A DNA stretch of 53,974 nucleotides from an uncultured Flavonifractor sp. (GTDB taxonomy: Bacteria > Bacillota > Clostridia > Oscillospirales > Oscillospiraceae): contig CAJUDT010000007.1 of NCBI GenBank assembly GCA_910585415.1, positions 1-53,974 of the forward strand, read 5' to 3'. Under the pieces are notes generated by a model. The model was not told the origin of the DNA, did not search any database, and saw nothing but the letters and a program-made list of their open reading frames with translations. Positions within the stretch are counted from its first letter, which is position 1. Every line of letters starts with the position of its first letter. A program made the position numbers and the translations under genes. Of this stretch, positions 33,656 through 40,496 are shown piece after piece.

Positions 33656-35119
33656 ATGAATTACATCAGCCCTGGCATGAACCGAAGCTCGCTCCTACAG
33701 GGCAGTCAGAGCGAAATCAACGACCAGCTTCTGTCTATCCTGGACAGCCTTTACGACGGATTGTACATCACCGACGGAAATGCCGTCACCATTCTCATCA
33801 ACCACGCCTATCAGACCATATCCGGTCTGACCCCGGAGGATGTTCTGGGACGGAGCATGTGGGATATCGTGGCCGACGGCCTCATCAACCAGTCGGGCAC
33901 CCTCTGCGTGCTCAAGACCAAGGCTCCCATCACGTTGGAGCAGACCTTTCGCACCGGGAAAAAGGCCCTCATCACCAGCACGCCCCACTTTGACAAGGAG
34001 GGCCGGATTACCATGGTCATCACCGTGGTCCGGGACATCACCGAGCTCTATGACCTCCAGAAAAAATACCAGGAGAGCGAGGAGCGCCACCGGCTGGAGA
34101 AGGACTTTCTGCGGCGCAGCCAGAAGTTTTCCTCCAAGCTGCTGGTGAATGACCCACGGACCAAAGCCGCCCTGGCCCGGGCCCAGAAGGTGGCCGCTCT
34201 GGACACCACCGTTCTCCTGCTGGGGGAGACGGGCGTGGGCAAGGAGCAGTTTGCCCACCTGATTTATGAGCACTCCAACCGGGCCGATCAGAGCTTTATC
34301 AGTGTCAACTGCGGAGCCATTCCCCCCACCCTCATTGAGAGCGAGCTCTTCGGCTACGAGCGGGGGGCCTTCACCGGGGCCAACCGGGAGGGGAAGAAGG
34401 GGGTCTTTGAGAGCGCCGACAAGGGCACCGTGTTCCTGGACGAGGTGGGCGACCTGCCCCTGGATATGCAGGTCCACCTGCTGCGGATTTTGCAGGAGAT
34501 GCAGGTGACCCGCGTGGGGGGCGTCAAGCCCATCAAGGTGGATGTGCGGGTCATTGCCGCCACCAACCGGGACCTATTGGAGATGGTCCGGGCCAAGACA
34601 TTCCGGGAGGACCTGTACTACCGGCTGAACGTGGTCCCCATTCAGATTCCCCCTCTGCGGGAGCGGACCGGGGACATTCAGCCCCTGGTGCAGCTCTTTC
34701 TTCAGCAGATGAATAAAAAATACCGGGAGAAGAAGCACTTTTCCCCCGCCGCCATGGACGCCATGTACAGCTACAGCTGGCCGGGCAACGTCCGGGAGCT
34801 GAAAAACGTGGTGGAGCAGGCGGTCATTCTCAGCGCCCAGGCGGAAATCCAGCCGGGGGAGCTCCCCATCGCCAGCCACCATTGGCCGGAGGGGGAGCGG
34901 GTGGAATTTTCCGGGGAGCACATCGACCTGAAAGCGGAGCTGACCCGGCTGGAGTATGAGTACATCTGCCAGGCCTATGCCAAATATGGCACCGTCCGCG
35001 CGGCGGCGGCCAGCCTGGGTATGGACAACTCCACCTTTGTCCGCAAGCGGCAGAAGTATCAAGCCTGCTTCAAAAATGAAGCGCGCTGCGAAAATACAGC
35101 AAACGGCCCAAAGCCTTGA
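33656..35119 (+). CDS. Sigma-54-dependent activator with PAS sensor domain
   Basis: 487 residues. Order: PAS domain (about 22-125, ILDSLYDGLYITDGN), short coiled linker, AAA+ domain (about 160-395) with Walker A GETGVGKE, the sigma-54 contact loop GAFTGA, Walker B GTVFLDEVGD and the SWPGNVRELKN motif, then a C-terminal Fis-type HTH (RAAAASLGMDNSTFVRKR). Lacks a receiver domain, so it senses a ligand or redox state through PAS. It probably drives the -24/-12 promoter at 35250 from the palindromes at 35085 and 35157, the first of which lies in the end of this gene. Confidence 0.93.
   Translation: MNYISPGMNRSSLLQGSQSEINDQLLSILDSLYDGLYITDGNAVTILINHAYQTISGLTPEDVLGRSMWDIVADGLINQSGTLCVLKTKAPITLEQTFRTGKKALITSTPHFDKEGRITMVITVVRDITELYDLQKKYQESEERHRLEKDFLRRSQKFSSKLLVNDPRTKAALARAQKVAALDTTVLLLGETGVGKEQFAHLIYEHSNRADQSFISVNCGAIPPTLIESELFGYERGAFTGANREGKKGVFESADKGTVFLDEVGDLPLDMQVHLLRILQEMQVTRVGGVKPIKVDVRVIAATNRDLLEMVRAKTFREDLYYRLNVVPIQIPPLRERTGDIQPLVQLFLQQMNKKYREKKHFSPAAMDAMYSYSWPGNVRELKNVVEQAVILSAQAEIQPGELPIASHHWPEGERVEFSGEHIDLKAELTRLEYEYICQAYAKYGTVRAAAASLGMDNSTFVRKRQKYQACFKNEARCENTANGPKP
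35085..35100. promoter_or_regulatory. Upstream activator site 1
   Basis: GCTGCG-AAAA-TACAGC, an inverted repeat matching the second site at 35157 except for two bases in the left arm. It lies inside the 3' end of the activator gene, about 180 bp before the predicted sigma-54 transcription start. The centre-to-centre distance to site 2 is 72 bp, close to seven helical turns. Confidence 0.6.
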
Positions 35120-35156
35120 TACACAAGACTTTTTCTCCCACGGGGTCCCCGCTGCT

Positions 35157-35172
35157 GCTGTAAAAATACAGC
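35157..35172. promoter_or_regulatory. Upstream activator site 2
   Basis: GCTGTA-AAAA-TACAGC, a perfect inverted repeat about 110 bp upstream of the predicted start of transcription, the usual place for sites bound by sigma-54 activators. Confidence 0.65.
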
Positions 35173-35195
35173 GCTGAAACAATGTCCAAGCAAAA

Positions 35196-35244
35196 GAAGA
35201 AATCCCCGTATCCGTTGTATGGCAATGGATACGGGGATTTCTTC
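35196..35244 (+). terminator. Long hairpin after the activator gene
   Basis: An arm of 22 nt (35196-35217) pairs with 35223-35244 with a single G-T mismatch around the loop TATGG. The outer part reads GAAGAAATCCCC against GGGGATTTCTTC. It lies between the activator gene and the sigma-54 promoter. It has no real U-tract, so termination is likely but not certain; it may also affect how the activator reaches the promoter. Confidence 0.5.
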
Positions 35245-35249
35245 GGTGT

Positions 35250-35265
35250 TGGCACGCAGATTGCA
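35250..35265 (+). promoter_or_regulatory. Sigma-54 (-24/-12) promoter of the 4-hydroxybutyrate genes
   Basis: TGGCACGCAGATTGCA matches the sigma-54 consensus TGGCAC-N5-TTGCA exactly, with GG and GC at the required spacing. Transcription should start near 35275, ~93 nt before the permease start codon. The adjacent activator with a GAFTGA loop supports it. Confidence 0.88.
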
Positions 35266-35361
35266 ACATTTAAGAGGTGTTCCGAACCATTTGGGACTGG
35301 CCGGCCGGCTATTCTGGCACGCGGTACGTGCCGCAAAAAATCCTTTCAGGGAGAAAGAGGA

Positions 35362-35370
35362 ATGTAAATG
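35362..35370 (+). promoter_or_regulatory. Start-stop element overlapping the permease start
   Basis: ATGTAAATG: an ATG followed at once by TAA, then the ATG of the permease gene. AGAGG lies 2-3 nt before the first ATG and about 8 nt before the second, so the site favours the second ATG, but initiation at the first would be a non-productive start-stop event that could tune translation. Confidence 0.35.
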
Positions 35371-36741
35371 GCAAACGCACAAGGATTCGTCAGCCGTTAC
35401 CGTGAGTACGGCGGAGAACAGGCCCACTGGAAGGTGGGTATCTTCAAGATTCGCCTCCCCTTCATCCACTATGCGTGGTCCATTCCCGAGATGGTCCAGG
35501 CGCTCTTTATGTGCGCCACCTGTCTGGGCGCCATCCCTGTTCTGACCGAGGTGCTGGGCGTCAGCTATGACGTGGCCCTGTCCATGGTCATCATCAACGG
35601 CTTTTTCTACACCATCCATGTCCTGCTGGGCGACCCCGTGGTGCCCGGCTGGGTCACCCCGGCAATTCCCATTATCACCGCCTTCCTGGAAACCTACACC
35701 CTGGGTCCTGAGCGCTACCACGCGCTGATTGCCACTCAGTTCATCCTGGGCATCATTTTCCTGGTCTTTGGCATCACCGGCCTGGGCTCCAAGATGGTCG
35801 AGTGGGTGCCCAACTCCGTGAAGGCCGGCGTGCTCATGGGCGGCGGTATCTCCGCTGTTCTGGGCGAGTTCAAGGATGGCGGCCGCTTCGGCATCTACAC
35901 CATCTCCATCACCATCGGCGTCATTGTGGCCTACTTCTGCCTGTTCAGCCCCATTTGGGCCGAAATGCGCCGGAAAAACAAGATCATCGACACCATCGGT
36001 AAGTTCGGAATGCTGCCCGCCATCATCATCGGCGTAATCGTCGGGCCCATCGTTGGCGAGATTGCCATCCCCCAGGTTCAGTGGTGGCCTCTGATTAAAG
36101 TGCCGGAGTTCGCCAACATCTGGAACACCCTGTCCCCCTTCGCCATCGGCTTCCCCAGCGCCGCCACCTGGCTGGCCGCTCTGCCTACCGCTGTTGTTAC
36201 CTATATCATCGCCTTTGGTGACTTCGTTACCTCTGAGGCCCTGATTACCGAGGCCGACGAAATCCGCCAGGATGAGAAAATCGACTTCAACGCCAACCGC
36301 TCCAATCTGGTCAGCGGTATCCGCAACACCGCTATGGCTCTGGTGTGCCCCTACACCCAGATGTGCGGCCCCCTGTGGGCGGCCGTGACCGCCGCTGTGT
36401 CCCAGCGGTACAAGGAAGGCCCCCAGGCCATGGAGTCCATCTACTCCGGCGCGGGCACCTTCCGTATCAGCACCTTCATCGCTGTGGCGCTGATTCCCAT
36501 TTCCTCCCTGCTCCAGCCCGTGCTTCCCGTGGCTCTGTCCCTGACCCTGATTGTGCAGGGCTACATCTGCACCCAGCTGGCCATGAACATGTGTAAGAGC
36601 GACATTGAGCGCGGCATCTGCGGCGTTATGGGCACCGTCCTTGCCACCAAGGGCGCCGCCTGGGGCCTGATTGTCGGTATCATCCTCTTCCTCCTGCTGA
36701 AGGAGAAGAGCGGGAAGAAGGCCGCCTCTGCCGCAGAATAA
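35368..36741 (+). CDS. Multi-helix permease, UraA/NCS2-like fold, possible 4-hydroxybutyrate-related importer
   Basis: 457 residues with about 12-14 hydrophobic segments. The pattern (GDPVVPGWVTPAIPIITAFLE in an early helical break and IIAFGDFVTSEALITEAD later, with Asp/Glu in the second half) suggests the 7+7 inverted-repeat fold of NCS2 and SulP carriers, but the sequence is not a standard uracil/xanthine permease. First gene behind the sigma-54 promoter and directly upstream of abfD, so a role in taking up 4-hydroxybutyrate, GABA or a related acid is an inference from position. Confidence 0.75.
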   Translation: MANAQGFVSRYREYGGEQAHWKVGIFKIRLPFIHYAWSIPEMVQALFMCATCLGAIPVLTEVLGVSYDVALSMVIINGFFYTIHVLLGDPVVPGWVTPAIPIITAFLETYTLGPERYHALIATQFILGIIFLVFGITGLGSKMVEWVPNSVKAGVLMGGGISAVLGEFKDGGRFGIYTISITIGVIVAYFCLFSPIWAEMRRKNKIIDTIGKFGMLPAIIIGVIVGPIVGEIAIPQVQWWPLIKVPEFANIWNTLSPFAIGFPSAATWLAALPTAVVTYIIAFGDFVTSEALITEADEIRQDEKIDFNANRSNLVSGIRNTAMALVCPYTQMCGPLWAAVTAAVSQRYKEGPQAMESIYSGAGTFRISTFIAVALIPISSLLQPVLPVALSLTLIVQGYICTQLAMNMCKSDIERGICGVMGTVLATKGAAWGLIVGIILFLLLKEKSGKKAASAAE

Positions 36742-36813
36742 AATTCGTTCCCTTTTGGCATGGTCCGTTTAAGCATCAACCCTTAAAACAATTTAGAAAG
36801 GAAGTCCTCAATT

Positions 36814-38265
36814 ATGGCACTCATGACCGGTGAACAGTACATCGAAAGCATCCGCAAGATTCCTATGGAGATCTACATGTTCGGCAAGAAGGTGGAGAAT
36901 CCCGTTGACAACCCCATCCTCCGCCCCTCGCTGAACTCCGTCCGGATGACCTATGACCTGGCCCAGATGCCCGAGTATCAGGACCTCATGACGGTCGTTT
37001 CTCCCGACACCGGCGAGCGCATCAACCGCTTTACCCACATTCACCGCTCCACCGAGGACCTGCGCAACAAGGTGAAGATGCAGCGCCTGCTGGGCCAGAA
37101 GACCGCCGCCTGCTTCCAGCGCTGCGTCGGCATGGACGCCTTCAACGCCGAGTATGCCACCACCTTCGAGGTTGACAAGAAGTACGGCACCAGCTATCAC
37201 GAGAATTTTAAGAAGTTCATGCTCTACTGCCAGGAGAACGACCTGACCGTGGACGGCGCTATGACCGACACCAAGGGCGACCGCTCCAAGGCCCCCCATG
37301 CCCAGGACGACCCAGACCTGTTCCTGCACGTGGTGGAGCGCCGTCCCGACGGCGTGGTGGTCTGCGGCGCCAAGGCCCATCAGACCGGCATCATCAACAG
37401 CCATGAGGTCATTGTCATGCCCACCCAGTCCATGGGGCCCGACGACAAGGATTATGCCATCTCCTTCGCGGTGCCCCTGAACACCGAGGGCCTGTTCATG
37501 ATTATCGGACGCCAGAGCTGCGACACCCGCAAGCTGGAGGGCACCGAGATTGACGTGGGCAACAGCGAGTTCGGCGGCGTGGAAGCCCTGACCGTGTTTG
37601 ACCATGTGTTCGTGCCCAACGACCGCATCTTCCTCAACGGCGAGACCGAGTTTGCCGGTATGCTGGTGGAGCGCTTCGCCGGTTATCACCGCCAGAGCTA
37701 CGGCGGCTGTAAGGTCGGCGTGGGCGACGTGCTCATCGGCGCCGCCGCGGTGGCCGCTGACTTCAACGGCGCGGCCAAGGCCAGCCATGTGAAGGATAAG
37801 CTCATTGAGATGACCCACCTGAACGAGACCCTCTACTGCTGCGGCATCGCCTGCTCCGCCGAGGGCACCCCCACCGAGAGCGGCAACTACATGATCGACC
37901 TGCTGCTGGCCAACGTCTGCAAGCAGAACGTCACCCGCTTCCCCTATGAGATCGTCCGTCTGGCCGAGGACATTGCCGGCGGCCTGATGGTCACCGCCCC
38001 CGGTGAGGCCGACATGAAGGATCCCAAGCTGGGTCCCGTCATTGACAAGTACCTGCGCGGCGTGAGCAGTGTCTCCACCGAGAACCGCCTGCGCATCCTG
38101 CGCCTCATCGAGAACCTGTCCCTGGGCACCGCCGCAGTGGGCTACCGCACCGAGTCCATGCACGGCGCCGGTTCTCCCCAGGCCCAGCGCATCATGATTT
38201 CCCGTCAGGGCAACCTGGCTCACAAGAAAGAGCTGGCCAAGGCCATTGCCCACATCAAGGAGTAA
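36814..38265 (+). CDS. abfD: 4-hydroxybutyryl-CoA dehydratase / vinylacetyl-CoA isomerase
   Basis: 483 residues, typical length. FAD and [4Fe-4S] enzyme that converts 4-hydroxybutyryl-CoA to crotonyl-CoA. The unusual cluster ligands are visible: CFQRC near residues 100-104 and YHRQSYGGC, His ~292 and Cys ~299, with the catalytic Tyr in between. Other motifs: RFTHIHRSTEDL, MTDTKGDRSKAP, HQTGIINSHE. RBS AAAGGAAG. A wobble hairpin after the gene (38296) may reduce downstream expression. Together with abfT it marks a GABA/4-hydroxybutyrate to butyrate route. Confidence 0.96.
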   Translation: MALMTGEQYIESIRKIPMEIYMFGKKVENPVDNPILRPSLNSVRMTYDLAQMPEYQDLMTVVSPDTGERINRFTHIHRSTEDLRNKVKMQRLLGQKTAACFQRCVGMDAFNAEYATTFEVDKKYGTSYHENFKKFMLYCQENDLTVDGAMTDTKGDRSKAPHAQDDPDLFLHVVERRPDGVVVCGAKAHQTGIINSHEVIVMPTQSMGPDDKDYAISFAVPLNTEGLFMIIGRQSCDTRKLEGTEIDVGNSEFGGVEALTVFDHVFVPNDRIFLNGETEFAGMLVERFAGYHRQSYGGCKVGVGDVLIGAAAVAADFNGAAKASHVKDKLIEMTHLNETLYCCGIACSAEGTPTESGNYMIDLLLANVCKQNVTRFPYEIVRLAEDIAGGLMVTAPGEADMKDPKLGPVIDKYLRGVSSVSTENRLRILRLIENLSLGTAAVGYRTESMHGAGSPQAQRIMISRQGNLAHKKELAKAIAHIKE

Positions 38266-38295
38266 TTCGACACACCTATCCCACGGCAAGACCGT

Positions 38296-38335
38296 ACCGG
38301 GGGGCGGCGGCGTACCGCTGCCCCCCGGTTTTACT
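38296..38335 (+). terminator. Intra-operon (partial) terminator after abfD
   Basis: ACCGGGGGGCGGCGG pairs with CCGCTGCCCCCCGGT (one wobble) around CGTA, followed by TTTAC. The short U-run and the closely following gene suggest attenuation that sets abfD high and the downstream genes lower. Confidence 0.6.
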
Positions 38336-38353
38336 TGAAAGGAGGCATCCGCC

Positions 38354-38638
38354 ATGTATGAGGAGATCGAGGCGGTCCTGGATACCTATGTGCGCCCCCT
38401 GCTCCACGCCCACGGCGGCGACATGGAGGTTCTGGACGTCAACGACGGCGTTCTGCGCTTCAAGCTCAAGGGCAAGTGCTCCGGCTGTCCGGCGGCGGAC
38501 CTGACCACCGAGGAGCTCATTCAGAGCGAGCTCACCGAGCACATGCCCGCCATCAAGCAGGCCGTGCTGGTTCAGGAGACAAACCCGGAGCTCATTGCCC
38601 AGGCCCGCGCCATCCTGCGGCAGCGCCATGGCGGATAA
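38354..38638 (+). CDS. NifU-like Fe-S scaffold/carrier protein
   Basis: 94 residues, matching the stand-alone NifU C-terminal domain: VRPLLHAHGGDMEVLDV and the cluster-binding CSGCPAA (Cys42, Cys45). Such proteins assemble or deliver [4Fe-4S] clusters. Directly behind abfD, whose dehydratase needs such a cluster, it may be a dedicated maturation factor. Strong RBS AAAGGAGG. Its 3' end overlaps the next gene by 11 nt. Confidence 0.9.
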   Translation: MYEEIEAVLDTYVRPLLHAHGGDMEVLDVNDGVLRFKLKGKCSGCPAADLTTEELIQSELTEHMPAIKQAVLVQETNPELIAQARAILRQRHGG

Positions 38639-39350
38639 GGTGCAGGTGGGGGTGCGCTACTGCGGCGGCTGCAACCCCCGTTATGACCGGGTGGCCCTGG
38701 TCAAGCGCCTGGAGAGCTTTTTTCCAGAGGCGGAGTTCGTCCCCGCCCAGGATGGGGCCAGCTATCCGGCGGCTCTGGTGGTCCACGGCTGCCCCGCCCG
38801 GTGTGCCGGTACCAGCGGTCTGGCCGTTCCCGGCGGCGGACTGGTGCAGCTGGGGGGGTGGGAGGACCTGCTTCCCGCCAAGAAGCGGCTGGAGCAGGCC
38901 CTTCAGAGCCAGGAGGCCCGGACCCTCTCCCACGCGCAGGTGTTGGAAATCCTCCCGCACCGCCCGCCGATGCTGTTCATCGACACCGTCACCCGGCTGA
39001 TTCCCGGGGTGGAGCTCCGGGCGGAGTTCTACGCGGACCCTGCGCTGCCCGCCTTCGCGGGACATTTTCCCGGAGAGCCGGTGTTCCCCGGCGTCCTCAC
39101 CGCCGAGGCCGCGGCCCAGGCCGCCGGCCTGCTGATGATGACCACCGAGCGCTATGCCGGAAAGCTCCCCCTCTTCGCGGGCATCCGGCAGGCCAGCTTT
39201 CGCCGGCGGATTCTGCCCGGAGATACCATGGATATCCACGTCTCCCCCGTGGAGGAACGGGAGGAGCTGGGTATGGCCGCCTGCCGGGGACAGATTTTTG
39301 TGGAGGGCGCGCTGGCCGCCGACTTAGAAGTGCGGCTGGCCTTCCGCTGA
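38628..39350 (+). CDS. Fusion of a Cys-rich domain with a FabZ-like hotdog dehydratase
   Basis: About 240 residues. The N-terminal ~85 residues have CGGCNPRYDR and GCPARCAG, four or more Cys that could bind a metal or Fe-S cluster; I do not recognise this domain. The C-terminal ~145 residues are FabZ-like: EILPHRPPMLFIDTV, then GHFPGEPVFPG with the catalytic His and LTAEAAAQAAG with the catalytic Glu. FabZ dehydrates 3-hydroxyacyl-ACP; here, in the 4-hydroxybutyrate region and near an ACP gene, the substrate may be an acyl-CoA or acyl-ACP intermediate. ATG at 38628 lies within the end of the NifU-like gene. Confidence 0.8.
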   Translation: MADKVQVGVRYCGGCNPRYDRVALVKRLESFFPEAEFVPAQDGASYPAALVVHGCPARCAGTSGLAVPGGGLVQLGGWEDLLPAKKRLEQALQSQEARTLSHAQVLEILPHRPPMLFIDTVTRLIPGVELRAEFYADPALPAFAGHFPGEPVFPGVLTAEAAAQAAGLLMMTTERYAGKLPLFAGIRQASFRRRILPGDTMDIHVSPVEEREELGMAACRGQIFVEGALAADLEVRLAFR

Positions 39351-39367
39351 ACCCGAAGGAGTAGAAT

Positions 39368-40465
39368 ATGACATATGCAATCAAGGCCCCCGCCCGCTAT
39401 GTGCAGGGCGCGGGCATACTCAAGGACCTGGGGCGCAACGCCAAAAAGCTGGGGGAGCGCTTCCTGGTCATCGCCACTGAGAGCGGCTGGAGCCGCTTTG
39501 GCGCGCAGGTGGAGGCCAGCCTCACCGAGCAGGGGAAGCAGGTGCTCTTTACCCCCTTTCACGGCGAGGCCACCAAGGACGAGGTCTTTTCCAAAATGGA
39601 CCAGTGCAAAGAGGCCGGCTGCGACGTTATCGTGGGTATGGGCGGCGGCAAGGCCCTGGACACCGCCAAGGCGGCGGCGGAAAATCTGGACCTGCCCTGC
39701 GTGATTGTCCCCACCGTCGCCTCCAACGACGCGCCGTGCAGCGGTGTGGCCGTCCTCTACAACGACGCGGGGGTGGTGGTCAAGGCGGTGCTCATGCGCC
39801 GCAACCCCGACCTGGTGCTGGTGGATACCGATATCATTGCCCACGCGCCCGCCCGGCTGTTCTCCGCCGGTCTGGGGGACGCTCTGGCCACCTTCTTTGA
39901 GGCGCGGGCCTGCAAGGCCAGCGGCGCCAAGACCATGGCCCGGGGCAACGTGTCCAACACCGCCATGATGATGGCCCAGCTCTGCTATGATCTGCTGATG
40001 GAGAAGGGCCGCGACGCCCTGGAGGCCGTCCGGCGGCAGGAGGCCACCCCCGCGCTGGAGGACGTGGTGGAGGCCTCGATTTTCCTCAGCGGCCTGGGCT
40101 TTGAAAACGGCGGTCTGGCCGCCGCCCATGCCATCAACGACGGCTTTGCCCAGGAGCCCCAGGCCCACGGCATGTACCACGGGGAGAAGGTGGCCTTCGG
40201 CGTGCTAGCCCAGCTGGTGCTGGAGCACGCCCCCAAGGAGGAGCTGGAACAGGTGCTGTCCTTCCTGAACGATACCGGCCTGCCCCTGACACTGGAACAG
40301 CTGGGCGTCCGGGAGATCGTCCCCGGGACCCTGCAAAAGGTGGCCGAGGCGGCCTGCGTGCCCACCCAGTCCACAAAGAACCTGCGGGCGGACATCACCC
40401 CCCAGGAGGTCTACGACGCCATTCTGGAGGCCGACCGGCTGGGCCGGGCCTACCGTTCCCAATAA
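39368..40465 (+). CDS. Iron/zinc-dependent alcohol dehydrogenase, glycerol dehydrogenase-like
   Basis: 365 residues, family III metal alcohol dehydrogenase. GMGGGKALDTAKAAA binds NAD, PTVASNDAPCSGVAV is typical of GldA proteins, and metal ligands are offered by GLGDALA (Asp), AAHAIND (His) and HGMYHGEKVAFG (His). The usual 4-hydroxybutyrate dehydrogenase of this pathway is also a family III enzyme, so interconversion of succinate semialdehyde and 4-hydroxybutyrate is a fair inference. The GldA-like features leave diol or aldehyde substrates open, e.g. an aldehyde made by the LuxC-type reductase nearby. RBS GAAGGAG. Confidence 0.85.
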   Translation: MTYAIKAPARYVQGAGILKDLGRNAKKLGERFLVIATESGWSRFGAQVEASLTEQGKQVLFTPFHGEATKDEVFSKMDQCKEAGCDVIVGMGGGKALDTAKAAAENLDLPCVIVPTVASNDAPCSGVAVLYNDAGVVVKAVLMRRNPDLVLVDTDIIAHAPARLFSAGLGDALATFFEARACKASGAKTMARGNVSNTAMMMAQLCYDLLMEKGRDALEAVRRQEATPALEDVVEASIFLSGLGFENGGLAAAHAINDGFAQEPQAHGMYHGEKVAFGVLAQLVLEHAPKEELEQVLSFLNDTGLPLTLEQLGVREIVPGTLQKVAEAACVPTQSTKNLRADITPQEVYDAILEADRLGRAYRSQ

Positions 40466-40496
40466 TCCAATCTGATTGAAAAGGTGTGAGCTTGAC

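Noticed and set aside
35315..35332. Second sigma-54-like sequence TGGCACGCGGTACGTGCC
   Set aside because: The GG to GC spacing is two bases too long for a -24/-12 promoter. It is better explained as a small GGCACG/CGTGCC hairpin in the leader.
36808..38355. Long open frame antisense to abfD (515 codons, minus strand)
   Set aside because: Same GC artefact; repetitive Gly/His/Ala/Val composition and complete overlap with abfD.
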